A stretch of DNA of 23,044 nucleotides, taken from assembly GCA_964346075.1 (NCBI GenBank), contig CAYFTH010000040.1:1-23044 (forward strand), in the 5' to 3' direction. This stretch comes from Brumimicrobium sp964346075 (GTDB taxonomy: Bacteria; Bacteroidota; Bacteroidia; Flavobacteriales_D; Crocinitomicaceae). Below, piece after piece: positions 15,967 to 23,044 of the stretch (positions within the stretch are counted from its first letter, which is position 1; the number at the start of each line of letters is the position of its first letter). Under the pieces are notes generated by a model. That model saw nothing but the letters and a program-made list of their open reading frames with translations, did no database searches and had not been told where the DNA came from. The position numbers and the translations under genes were made by a program.

Positions 15967-15971
15967 AATAT

Positions 15972-15979
15972 CAAAGATA
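15972..15979 (-). promoter_or_regulatory. -7-like element immediately upstream of hemE
   Basis: On the minus strand TATCTTTG matches TAnnTTTG but ends only 5 nt before the ATG, which would put the transcript start at or near the start codon. No TTG lies at the -33 distance, so this may be chance. Confidence 0.25.
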
Positions 15980-16023
15980 GGGTTTACATCCTAAATTAAA
16001 TTGGTGATCTGTATTTTTTTAAA

Positions 16024-16049
16024 CAAAAAAAGGAGCCGTTACGGGCTCC
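16024..16049 (-). terminator. Intrinsic terminator of rpsT
   Basis: On the minus strand GGAGCC, loop CGTAAC, GGCTCC and then TTTTTTTGTTT make a classic hairpin and T-run, 27 nt after the rpsT stop. Confidence 0.88.
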
Positions 16050-16075
16050 CTTTAATTGATTTCATTCTTAAGTGC

Positions 16076-16327
16076 TTACAACGAAGCTACGTGTGCTGCA
16101 AGCCCTGACTTCAAATTGGCGGCTTTATTCTTGTGAATAATGTTGCGTTTTGCCAATTTATCGAGCATAGCAACGACCTTCGGATACTGCTTTTCAGCTT
16201 CTTTCTTATCCGTTGTAGCACGTAGATCACGAATAGCATTACGCGTAGTTTTATGCTGATACTTGTTGCGTTCCTTTTTCGCTTCGTCTGATCTTACTCT
16301 TTTTAATGCTGACTTATGATTTGCCAT
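16076..16327 (-). CDS. rpsT: 30S ribosomal protein S20
   Basis: This 83-residue, very basic protein of the small subunit binds 16S rRNA early in assembly. The opening MANHKSALKRVRSDEAKKERN, given here as positions 1-21, is typical, as are the middle RNAIRDLRA segment and the end NIIHKNKAANLKSGL. The length is normal. It starts only 30 nt after the 3' end of a tRNA-Glu gene on the same strand. No promoter is visible in that gap, so it is probably transcribed with the two tRNA genes. It ends at a strong terminator. Confidence 0.96.
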   Translation of the reverse strand: MANHKSALKRVRSDEAKKERNKYQHKTTRNAIRDLRATTDKKEAEKQYPKVVAMLDKLAKRNIIHKNKAANLKSGLAAHVASL

Positions 16328-16357
16328 AACTTACTTTAAATTAAATATTTTAACTTG

Positions 16358-16429
16358 TAGCCCATAGGAGAATCGAACTCCTGTTTCCAGGATGAAAACC
16401 TGATGTCCTAACCACTAGACGAATGGGCC
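16358..16429 (-). tRNA. tRNA-Glu (TTC), downstream copy
   Basis: The 72-nt cloverleaf reads GGCCCAT...ATGGGCT+A, with anticodon loop TTTTCAT (anticodon TTC). The D arm is GTCT...GGAC, and the T arm AGGAG-TTCGATT-CTCCT is intact. The acceptor stem closes with G1-U72 instead of G-C. CCA is not encoded. It is identical to the second copy, which lies 34 bp upstream on the same strand. Confidence 0.97.
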
Positions 16430-16463
16430 ATTATAAAAACAAAGAACTTACGTTCATACTTAG

Positions 16464-16535
16464 TAGCCCATAGGAGAATCGAACTCCTGTTTCCAGGATG
16501 AAAACCTGATGTCCTAACCACTAGACGAATGGGCC
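16464..16535 (-). tRNA. tRNA-Glu (TTC), promoter-proximal copy
   Basis: It is identical over all 72 nt to the tRNA at 16358-16429, with anticodon TTC. Its 5' end lies about 29 nt after the -7 box of a consensus promoter. The 34-nt gap to the second copy has no promoter or terminator, so both are cut from one transcript. Confidence 0.97.
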
Positions 16536-16564
16536 TTGTTTTTTGTATTTCAAAAATCGGAGTG

Positions 16565-16595
16565 CAAATATACATGCAATTTGAATTAAATCAAA
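16565..16595 (-). promoter_or_regulatory. Promoter of the tRNA-Glu pair and rpsT
   Basis: On the minus strand TTTG, a 19-nt spacer, then TATATTTG form a full consensus Bacteroidota promoter, the best match in the window. It lies between the upstream hypothetical gene and the first tRNA. Confidence 0.75.
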
Positions 16596-16613
16596 ACAAA
16601 AACTGGTAATTTT

Positions 16614-17291
16614 TTATTTATTTCCTTCTAATTCTGATTGAAACCTGAAACCCAATCGCTTACCCGTCTTCATTTCCTGGGCAGATGAAAGGGTTTTTAT
16701 CTGTAGAACATTGACTTGTTGCACTTTCTCAAACGGAGGTGTATGCAAATCAAAGTCGATCGCATGTTTTGCTGCAACTTCAGCTACTTCACGCATTGCT
16801 TCTTCGTCGAACACCCGGTCTTTAAAATCTTTGAATAAAAATCCAAGCGGACCTTTTCCTTCGACCATAAAGTGACCATCTAAATTAATAAAAACGCGAC
16901 CGATTAGCTGTCCCAGGTCTTTCATTCGGTTGTGCAAAAATGAATCCGCAAGAAAATTGTAAATATTGATTACACCGCAATAGGCGCGTCGCTCATCTTT
17001 TTCAACGTAGGAGTTTTTCCAAATCCCATGTTCCTTAGCGAAGGTAAAAACATTACTGTGCATGTGAAACACGAGCACATCACTCCCAATAAAAGCATGC
17101 GTCTCATAGTCCCCATTTACGTCATAATCGAGACGAACGCGTTCATTCGGTACATCTTGACGTAAATCCTTTAAGAGCTGTTGAATAACACCTTTAAAAA
17201 GCGTGTAGCTTTCAAGTGTCTTTTCGTAAACATCTTGTTTCAGTAATGACTGCGATTCTAAACGCTCAGATAGTTGATTATTCTTTTCCAT
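16614..17291 (-). CDS. Conserved hypothetical protein downstream of proS
   Basis: This 225-residue soluble protein is of unknown function. It begins with about 50 mostly helical residues. A mixed domain follows with DYDVNGDYETHAFIGSDVLVFHMHSNVF, given here by its span at about 56-83. Later segments are YCGVINIYNFLADSFL, VFINLDGHFMVEGKGPLGFLF and a C-terminal VNVLQIKTLSS. It has no signal peptide or membrane helix. The central pattern of short strands rich in His, Asp and Phe does not match a catalytic family I know. It starts 5 bp after proS, so the two are co-transcribed, and I recall a protein of this type in other Bacteroidota. A role linked to translation is possible but not shown. Confidence 0.8.
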   Translation of the reverse strand: MEKNNQLSERLESQSLLKQDVYEKTLESYTLFKGVIQQLLKDLRQDVPNERVRLDYDVNGDYETHAFIGSDVLVFHMHSNVFTFAKEHGIWKNSYVEKDERRAYCGVINIYNFLADSFLHNRMKDLGQLIGRVFINLDGHFMVEGKGPLGFLFKDFKDRVFDEEAMREVAEVAAKHAIDFDLHTPPFEKVQQVNVLQIKTLSSAQEMKTGKRLGFRFQSELEGNK

Positions 17292-17296
17292 AAATA

Positions 17297-18769
17297 CTAG
17301 TATGCTTTAGCAAAAAGTACACGTCCCGCCGAAGCCTCTCCGGAATAAACACAAGTACCTGTCTCCTCCTGAACATCCGTAGGTATACATCGAATAGTAG
17401 CTTTTGTTTCCTCTTTAATCTTCTGCTCCGTTGCTGCTGTTCCATCCCAGTGTGCTGAAACAAAACCACCTTTCCCGGCGATCACTTGCTTGAATTCATC
17501 AAAGGTGTCCACTGATGTAGTATTTTCCTCGCGGAATTTATGAGCACGGGACAATAAGTTCGCCTGAATTTCAGTCAGTAAATTTTCAATGTATAACTCC
17601 AATCCGTCCCAGCTCACTACATCTTTTTCCCGCGTGTCTCTGCGAGCCACCTCTGCGTTATTATTTTCAAGATCTCTAGGGCCGATAGCGACTCTTACGG
17701 GTACACCTTTTGCCTCGTATTCAGCAAATTTCCAGCCTGGTCGCTTATTATCATCATCGTCAAACTTGACAGAAATGTCTTTATTCCGTAAAACTTTAGA
17801 TAACACTTCTACTTTTTGAGCGATAGCCTCCCGTTGATCTTCATTTTTATATATGGGAACAATAGCTACCTGAACAGGAGCTAGACGCGGAGGCAAAACA
17901 AGTCCCTGATCATCAGAATGCGTCATAATAAGCCCTCCTACCAGACGTGTAGAAACACCCCAGGAACTCGCCCAAACGTAGGAACGATCGCCATTCTTGT
18001 CAGCATATTTCACATCAAAAGCCTTAGCGAAATTTTGACCTAAAAAATGAGAAGTACCCGCCTGCAGTGCTTTGCCATCTTGCATAAGCGCTTCAATACA
18101 GTACGTTTCCTCTGCTCCGGCAAATCGTTCAGAAGCTGTTTTTATTCCTTTTACTACGGGCATCGACATATAATTTTCAGCAAAATCAGCATATATGGCC
18201 AGCATTTGTTCAGATGCTTCTACGGCCTCATCTTTTGTAGTATGAGCAGTATGTCCCTCCTGCCAGAGAAATTCTGCCGTTCTCAAAAACAGTCGCGTAC
18301 GCATTTCCCATCGAACGACATTAGCCCATTGATTAATCTTAAGCGGAAGATCGCGATAAGACTGAATCCAGTTTTTAAAAGATTTCCATATTATGGTTTC
18401 AGAAGTTGGCCGTACAATCAACTCTTCTTCCAGTTTTGCTTCCGGATCTACGACGACTTCTCCCTCTTCATTATTTTTTAGACGATAATGGGTAACAACA
18501 GCACACTCTTTGGCAAAACCCTCCACATGTTCAGCTTCTTTGCTCAAATAAGACTTTGGAATGAACAACGGGAAATAGGCATTATCATGACCTGTTGCTT
18601 TAAATTTTTGATCAAGTACTTCTTTCATTCGTTCCCAGATCGCATAGCCATATGGCTTGATAACCATACATCCTCTCACATCCGAATGCTCTGCTAAATC
18701 CGCTCGCTCAATGAGTTCATTGTACCATTTTGAATAATCTTCTGACCGTTTTGTATACTTGGCTCCCAT
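17297..18769 (-). CDS. proS: Prolyl-tRNA synthetase, archaeal/eukaryotic type
   Basis: This 490-residue class II synthetase charges tRNA-Pro. Motif 2 lies around VVRWEMRTRLFLRTAEFLW (151-169), RPTSE is at 120-124, and motif 3 is in GLIMTHSDDQGLVLPP. The bacterial INS editing insertion is absent and a C-terminal domain ends in the terminal Tyr (AKAY). Both mark the ProS type 3 form shared with archaea and eukaryotes, which is usual in Bacteroidota. The start MGAKYTKRSEDYS is typical. The leader to the divergent lipoprotein gene contains the palindrome TCACCGGTGA and a TACTTTTG element about 75 nt upstream. Confidence 0.95.
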   Translation of the reverse strand: MGAKYTKRSEDYSKWYNELIERADLAEHSDVRGCMVIKPYGYAIWERMKEVLDQKFKATGHDNAYFPLFIPKSYLSKEAEHVEGFAKECAVVTHYRLKNNEEGEVVVDPEAKLEEELIVRPTSETIIWKSFKNWIQSYRDLPLKINQWANVVRWEMRTRLFLRTAEFLWQEGHTAHTTKDEAVEASEQMLAIYADFAENYMSMPVVKGIKTASERFAGAEETYCIEALMQDGKALQAGTSHFLGQNFAKAFDVKYADKNGDRSYVWASSWGVSTRLVGGLIMTHSDDQGLVLPPRLAPVQVAIVPIYKNEDQREAIAQKVEVLSKVLRNKDISVKFDDDDNKRPGWKFAEYEAKGVPVRVAIGPRDLENNNAEVARRDTREKDVVSWDGLELYIENLLTEIQANLLSRAHKFREENTTSVDTFDEFKQVIAGKGGFVSAHWDGTAATEQKIKEETKATIRCIPTDVQEETGTCVYSGEASAGRVLFAKAY

Positions 18770-18821
18770 CTTTGGTATAGTATTTGTTATTTTTCTGTTA
18801 AATTATAAAATAAATCGCCGT

Positions 18822-18831
18822 TCACCGGTGA
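18822..18831. promoter_or_regulatory. Perfect palindrome TCACCGGTGA in the proS/lipoprotein divergent region
   Basis: It is a 10-bp perfect palindrome, 53 bp upstream of proS. It is also part of an alternative hairpin (ATCaCCG/CGGcGAT with one mismatch) in the proS leader. It could be a regulator site or RNA structure. There is no known match. Confidence 0.25.
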
Positions 18832-18861
18832 TTAATAAATAAAACAAAAGTAATAACTCAA

Positions 18862-18893
18862 TTTGGATAATATTGGAATAAATCGTAACTTTA
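18862..18893 (+). promoter_or_regulatory. Promoter of the lipoprotein-barrel unit
   Basis: TTTG at 18862-18865, a 20-nt spacer, then TAACTTTA at 18886-18893 (7 of 8 to the form with TAnnTTTG). The box ends only 5 nt before the ATG at 18899, so the transcript would be leaderless or nearly so. Confidence 0.45.
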
Positions 18894-18898
18894 TATAT

Positions 18899-19936
18899 AT
18901 GTCAAACAATAACAAAATACTTCAAAACATACTTTTCGTTGGACTACTGACCTCCTTTTTGGCTGGTTGTTCGTCTTATGGAGTCATCTCAGAAAATGAT
19001 GTGTACATGCAAAAGCCTACTCAAGTAAACTTAGCTGAGGATGAAAATGATATTACATCATTCAATGCCTTTAAGGCACGCCAAGAGGGTAAATACAATG
19101 ACAAATACCTGATCGACGAAATGCACAATCGTGCTTACATTGGCGCCATGCTCTACGGTGGTCGGCCCATGCCTGGTATGATTGGGTTCAATCGTCCGAT
19201 CGGGTTTCACGGAACGCCTTACATGAATTATCAAAACACATTTTTTTATCAAGGAACCTGGGGTTATAATCCTTACGTTTCTGGAGGGTTCGGTTACGGG
19301 TATCCTTATGCTGGAAATATGTATGGTTATCCCTATTCTCCTTATGGCATAAACAACTATAATCCAATTATTCATACGAACCCACAAACACCTAATGGTG
19401 GATTTGTGGCTAATAATAATCAGAATCACTTTAACAGAAAACGTAACGATCTCGGCGCTAATTCGAATCGTTCCAGTTCTTATCCTTCTACGCTTAAATC
19501 AAATGGTGGTAATTTTGTTTCTTCCAGCGAAATCAACGATGAAACGAAAGGAACATCTCGAAGAGCCGTTAGAAACAAAAGACCCACGGGAAATCAGTCG
19601 AATAAGCCACAATTTAATTCCAAGTCTAACTCTGGATCTTACTCAGGAGGAATTATGAATTCATCTACTAAGCATACCCACTCCCGTAATTATGCTCCGA
19701 GTCGTTCGGCGCGTCGCAGCGGTCGCGTTCAACGTACGCGTAGTACAAATGTATCGCGCGGATCGTCGTCAAGGTCGAATACAATGACGCGCACTCGATC
19801 AGCAAGACAGGTCAATAGTGTATCTGGCGGTAATTCTTCGCGAAACAGTGTTGGGTCTGGTTCTTCTTCCAGAAGTTCGGGCAGCACTACGCAATCAACA
19901 GGTTCAAGTAGCACTTCTCGCTCGGGTAGAAGATAA
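18899..19936 (+). CDS. Lipoprotein with Gly/Tyr-rich middle and Ser/Arg-rich tail
   Basis: This has 345 residues from the ATG at 18899. A TTG 12 codons earlier is unlikely because it lies in the promoter. Lipobox LAGC puts the lipidated Cys at 24. Residues 25-85 are ordinary and acidic. Residues 85-160 are rich in Gly, Tyr, Pro and Phe (YGGRPMPGM, FGYGYPYAGNMYGYPYSPYG). Residues 170-260 are Asn/Ser-rich. Residues 262-345 are a basic Ser/Arg tail (SRSNTMTRTRSARQ, SSSRSSGST). It has no known domain. It is followed after 14 bp by a FadL-like barrel, so the two form a unit. The low-complexity, aromatic then Arg-rich layout suggests a flexible surface or adhesive protein, or a polymer-binding one. 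This is inference. Confidence 0.82.
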   Translation: MSNNNKILQNILFVGLLTSFLAGCSSYGVISENDVYMQKPTQVNLAEDENDITSFNAFKARQEGKYNDKYLIDEMHNRAYIGAMLYGGRPMPGMIGFNRPIGFHGTPYMNYQNTFFYQGTWGYNPYVSGGFGYGYPYAGNMYGYPYSPYGINNYNPIIHTNPQTPNGGFVANNNQNHFNRKRNDLGANSNRSSSYPSTLKSNGGNFVSSSEINDETKGTSRRAVRNKRPTGNQSNKPQFNSKSNSGSYSGGIMNSSTKHTHSRNYAPSRSARRSGRVQRTRSTNVSRGSSSRSNTMTRTRSARQVNSVSGGNSSRNSVGSGSSSRSSGSTTQSTGSSSTSRSGRR

Positions 19937-19950
19937 AAGTAAGCAAGGAC

Positions 19951-21429
19951 ATGTTAAAAAGATTAATTCAACTAATACTGGTTGTGCTCATCACTCCTGT
20001 GTTATGGGGACAAAATGAAAGAGATGTTTTGCGTTACAGCACCACGGGGCTTTTCGGATCCGCACGTTTCGAAGCGATGGCAGGTGCTTTTGGTGCACTT
20101 GGAGCGGATATGAGTGTAGCACAAATCAATCCCGCAGGTCTCGGGCGTTATTCGCGCAGTGATGCAGCGCTAAGCTTTAACAATACAACCATCTCAACTG
20201 TTGGTAATTATAATGGCACGCAGTCCAGCGCTCAAGAGAATTCTTTTGTCATTAACAGCGGCGGTATAGTGATTACAACTGATCTGAGTGGTGAAAATCG
20301 CGGGCGAAAATATGGCCAGTTTAGTCTCATTTACAACCGATTAAAAAACTTCAATAAAGTTGAACAGTATGAAGGTCAAAACTTTTATTCCCTATTAGAC
20401 GTTTTTGCTCAGATGGGCTCAGGCATTCACCCCGACTTCATCTACGACTCTCGCCCCTTCACTACTGGCTTGGCTTACGACGTTTTTGCGTTGGATTACA
20501 ATAATACTACTGACGAATACGAATCCCGTCTGACTTCTGGTGACATGTACCATAATCGAAAAACGACTAAGAATGGTAACATGGGTGAATTCACCATTGG
20601 TTATTCTGAAAATTATATGAATCAACTCTACTATGGTCTGAACCTCGGAATTCGCACGGTCAACTACAATGAATCCTACGACCATCAAGAACGCCTCCTG
20701 GACACCTCAGATGTCACATTACGCTACTTCAATTACCTCTACGATCAACAAACCAGGGGTCTTGGCGTGAATCTGAAACTTGGTATGTTATATCTCCCAA
20801 CCCAGCAATGGCGATTCGGGTTTGCTTACGAATCTCCAACAATAATGGCACTTACCGACGAATGGACTTCCGATATGACCGCCATGCATCAAGATGGTCT
20901 TAAATACATTGAGTCACAATATATTCCTACGGGAGAATATGCCTATCAGGTTAAAACCCCCATGAAATTAAGAGGATCAGCTGCCTATATCATCGGTTTG
21001 CGCGGTGCCATCAATGTCGATGTAGAGATGGCCCGATATGGAAGAGGTTCACTTCGCGCTGAAGATCCAACCCTGACAGGAGCTTACTCATTTTCTGTAG
21101 AGAATCAAGAGGTCGAAAATCAGTTTAGAACTGTGTTAAATACTCGTATCGGTATTGAATATATGGTGGTGCGTGACTTTTATCTCCGAGGTGGTTATGC
21201 ATTGCTTCCGCAACCTTACGAAAGAGAAGTTGGTCATACCATGCAGCCGGATCAAACTTACGCAATGGGTTTAGGTTGGGAGAACGATATCCTGCGCATA
21301 GATCTCTCTTATCGGAATACACAAAGGGAGTATGATTATTTTGCCTTTGACCCGTCAAAACCAGAAAACCGAACTTCTTACGAGTCAGTTGCACACCAGG
21401 TCGTTTTTAGTTTTTCGCTGAAAATGTAG
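19951..21429 (+). CDS. FadL-like outer-membrane beta-barrel protein
   Basis: This 492-residue exported protein has a signal peptide of about 20 residues ending in WGQ. The N-terminal GSARFEAMAGAFGALGADMSVAQINPAGLGRY segment (given by its span, about 36-67) contains the NPAGLG motif of the FadL/OMPP1 outer-membrane transport family. Many amphipathic strands rich in Tyr, Asn and Gly follow, and the C-terminal strand is HQVVFSFSLKM. Family members carry hydrophobic compounds across the outer membrane, and the ligand here is unknown. It starts 14 bp after the Ser/Arg-rich lipoprotein, so the two probably act together. Its last 23 bp overlap the converging gene at 21407, and I see no terminator between them. 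Confidence 0.85.
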   Translation: MLKRLIQLILVVLITPVLWGQNERDVLRYSTTGLFGSARFEAMAGAFGALGADMSVAQINPAGLGRYSRSDAALSFNNTTISTVGNYNGTQSSAQENSFVINSGGIVITTDLSGENRGRKYGQFSLIYNRLKNFNKVEQYEGQNFYSLLDVFAQMGSGIHPDFIYDSRPFTTGLAYDVFALDYNNTTDEYESRLTSGDMYHNRKTTKNGNMGEFTIGYSENYMNQLYYGLNLGIRTVNYNESYDHQERLLDTSDVTLRYFNYLYDQQTRGLGVNLKLGMLYLPTQQWRFGFAYESPTIMALTDEWTSDMTAMHQDGLKYIESQYIPTGEYAYQVKTPMKLRGSAAYIIGLRGAINVDVEMARYGRGSLRAEDPTLTGAYSFSVENQEVENQFRTVLNTRIGIEYMVVRDFYLRGGYALLPQPYEREVGHTMQPDQTYAMGLGWENDILRIDLSYRNTQREYDYFAFDPSKPENRTSYESVAHQVVFSFSLKM

Positions 21430-22951
21430 CTTTCCTCTTTGCTTGATCAACGAAGCTATCACCCTTAGTTTTCGCGCTCAACCAACTGCATATATCGATG
21501 TAATCCAATATCACGCGTTCATTTTCGTTTTTGAGCAGCTCATTGATTTCGTTGAGGGTTTCCTGGTAAATATTAACAGCATCTAATTTAGTAGCTGCAC
21601 GTGCCAGCTTACGCATCTGTTTGACAAAGACCATTTCAATCTCATAGTCGCGTTTTGTCTTTTTAAGGTAACGTATAGCAGCATTCGAAGAATACTCTAA
21701 AAACTCGAAGTTCTCTAATTCGAAATGAATGAGTAAATTCAGAATGCGCGAAAAGCTGTATAAATCCTGTCTCAAACGCTGTTCATTGTCATTAAGAATA
21801 TCATTGAGCAGTTGAAGTGCGAATCGATAGTCCCCCGTTCCAAAATAAGTATATGCAGCATTGAATAATAACTTTATACGCTGCTCCTTACTTGATTTCT
21901 CTACGATCATTTTCCGCTCGCTTTTGTAGGAATCATAGATATTGGCAGCTTTTTCAAATTGCCCTTGCAGATTGTACACATTCATTTGGTCAATGATAGA
22001 GATATTGAGGATTTTCAATGACAGGTCGAGGGAATTAAAGCCTTTCTCACTTTTCAAGGATTTAATTTCATCAATCATTTGTTGAGCCATCGTAAAATTT
22101 CGATCATCAATGTAGCATCTCATCAAATGAAATAAGGTCAAAATGTAGCGTTTACCCAGGTCCATTCGAATTTTGGGGTGATCCTCGAGAATTTGTTTGG
22201 TGCGATTAAAATAAGTATAGCTCGCAGAGAAATCCCTGTTCGTAGCCGCACAAAGCCCTTTAATGTAATAACAAATAGAAGCCGCTCGGACCGAAATTGC
22301 TGTATTTTTACCTTTGATTAAATGATTATCGGATATTTCATTTACCGTTGCGCGTTCTTCCGCGTTACGCGTAAATCCACCACTTCTAAAAATTGCATTA
22401 ATTCTGGAATACAGGGCATGATAAGCCGCTAAATTCCTCAATTTTTCAATAACTGTTCGCTCTTCTTCAATAATTTTATTGAGATCAACATCAAATTCTC
22501 CAGATTCATACGATTCCTCTGTCAATTTTTTCTCCCATGAAATTAATTCAATCCAATAATAAAATTGTTCATATTCTCGAGCTGTCCTCTTGGCACGACT
22601 TATAAACTTCTTACACTCTTTAATGAGCGCCTTATTATATAGAATTTCAATATTTTTCAGTTCTTGCTTCAAAATACTGGCAACCGATTGCTCACCATAA
22701 TATTGCCGTAAGCTTTTTAAAATAAGCTTGTAAAGATGGTTTTTCTCGGACGGAAGGTGCCTGATAAACCGCTCTCCTTTAAAATGTGCTTTCAGCGCCC
22801 CTTCATCATAAAAATCTTGAGACTCAACAAAGTCAAAAATCTTCAAGTAATTTTTATCACCTGTTTGTATAGATGATGAAAGCTTGAAAAAGCGTTTCTC
22901 CGACTTCGATAACGATTGAATCAAATCAAATAATTCACTACTCGGTTTCAT
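21407..22951 (-). CDS. Helical-repeat (TPR-like) conserved hypothetical protein
   Basis: This 514-residue protein is predicted largely alpha-helical. An N-terminal DNA- or protein-binding-like segment (ELFDLIQSLSKSEKRFFKL) is followed by a Lys/Glu-rich helical part. From about residue 220 there are helix pairs such as YYIKGLCAATNRDFSASYTYF, YNLQGQFEKAANIYDSY and YFGTGDYRFALQLLNDIL, which have TPR spacing. It has no signal peptide, catalytic motif or membrane segment. It is likely a cytoplasmic scaffold or regulator, and no specific function can be given. The 3' end overlaps the barrel gene by 23 bp in convergent orientation. A TTTG-N18-TACTTTCG element lies upstream near 22985-23012. Confidence 0.75.
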   Translation of the reverse strand: MKPSSELFDLIQSLSKSEKRFFKLSSSIQTGDKNYLKIFDFVESQDFYDEGALKAHFKGERFIRHLPSEKNHLYKLILKSLRQYYGEQSVASILKQELKNIEILYNKALIKECKKFISRAKRTAREYEQFYYWIELISWEKKLTEESYESGEFDVDLNKIIEEERTVIEKLRNLAAYHALYSRINAIFRSGGFTRNAEERATVNEISDNHLIKGKNTAISVRAASICYYIKGLCAATNRDFSASYTYFNRTKQILEDHPKIRMDLGKRYILTLFHLMRCYIDDRNFTMAQQMIDEIKSLKSEKGFNSLDLSLKILNISIIDQMNVYNLQGQFEKAANIYDSYKSERKMIVEKSSKEQRIKLLFNAAYTYFGTGDYRFALQLLNDILNDNEQRLRQDLYSFSRILNLLIHFELENFEFLEYSSNAAIRYLKKTKRDYEIEMVFVKQMRKLARAATKLDAVNIYQETLNEINELLKNENERVILDYIDICSWLSAKTKGDSFVDQAKRKATFSAKN

Positions 22952-23008
22952 GATGACAACTCCGTTCTGTATTGATATGCGAAAGTAATATTTTAATTAC
23001 AATAGCAA

Positions 23009-23038
23009 AAAAAGAGGCGCGCGTACGCACCTCTTTTT
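23009..23038 (-). terminator. Intrinsic terminator at the right edge
   Basis: AAAAAGAGGCGCG, loop CGTA, CGCACCTCTTTTT is a long self-complementary hairpin with A- and T-runs on both sides. The only imperfect pair is C/A on the plus strand but a T-G wobble on the minus strand, so it fits better as the end of a leftward gene beyond the window. It could also act rightward. Confidence 0.75.
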
Positions 23039-23044
23039 CAAACA

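Noticed and set aside
16358..16535. Duplicated tRNA as integration scar
   Set aside because: Both copies are complete and 34 bp apart with nothing between, and there is no integrase nearby. Simple tandem duplication is enough.
18770..18850. T-box or other riboswitch upstream of proS
   Set aside because: It has no T-box sequence or specifier loop, and only a short palindrome is visible.
19729..19914. Minus-strand open frame opposite the Ser/Arg tail
   Set aside because: It is a mirror of the biased Ser/Arg codons. The lipoprotein on the plus strand explains the sequence.
1..23044. Defence island, prophage or biosynthetic cluster
   Set aside because: All confident genes are housekeeping, envelope or stress genes, and I see no nucleases, integrases, phage structural genes or synthase domains.

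Overview
The window looks like chromosomal DNA of a member of Bacteroidota, most likely a Flavobacteriales-type marine or freshwater bacterium. Three things point there. A secreted protein carries a C-terminal type IX secretion sorting domain (LYPNP...GKVV...GVYFAHI). Several promoters match the Bacteroidota form TTTG/TTG-N19-21-TAnnTTTG, and no clear Shine-Dalgarno motifs precede the starts. The gene order rsfS-ftsH-(DUF2007-like)-cdsA-psd beside a divergent birA is one I associate with this phylum. The window is mostly housekeeping and envelope genes. I see no phage, IS, CRISPR, toxin-antitoxin or defence genes.

Layout, left to right. 1-139 is a non-coding array of the heptamer CTCTTGC/CTCCTGC at an exact 13-bp period, with inverted copies on its left. 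155-1428 (minus) holds thioredoxin and a tandem-domain universal stress protein. 1642-2142 (plus) is a general-stress FMN/PNPOx-like protein, closed by a terminator. 2323-4865 (plus) encodes an OmpA-type coiled-coil lipoprotein and a type IX-secreted protein. 5001-9697 (minus) is a long cell-envelope and proteostasis run: rsfS, ftsH, a DUF2007-like gene, cdsA, psd, then a Cys/Lys-rich exported protein with its own promoter. birA (9770, plus) diverges from rsfS through overlapping promoters. 10505-10836 has no recognisable gene. 10837-12971 (minus) is acs with a translationally coupled small membrane protein. 13053-13694 (plus) is an HD phosphohydrolase. 13758-15966 (minus) is hemE plus a secreted OmpA-domain protein. 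16076-17291 (minus) contains rpsT, two identical tRNA-Glu genes behind a textbook promoter, and a conserved hypothetical gene that follows proS (17297-18769). 18899-21429 (plus) is a two-gene unit: a lipoprotein with a Gly/Tyr-rich middle and a Ser/Arg-rich tail, then a FadL-like outer-membrane barrel. 21407-22951 (minus) is a large helical-repeat protein whose 3' end overlaps the barrel gene. A terminator closes the window.

Several neighbours plausibly work together. cdsA and psd are two steps of phosphatidylethanolamine synthesis and sit beside the membrane protease FtsH. The lipoprotein and barrel are probably an outer-membrane pair. The tRNA-Glu genes appear to be co-transcribed with rpsT. 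The least explained items are the 13-bp array, the lipoprotein-barrel pair, the Cys-rich exported protein and the 330-bp gene-less stretch. None proves a new system from sequence alone.
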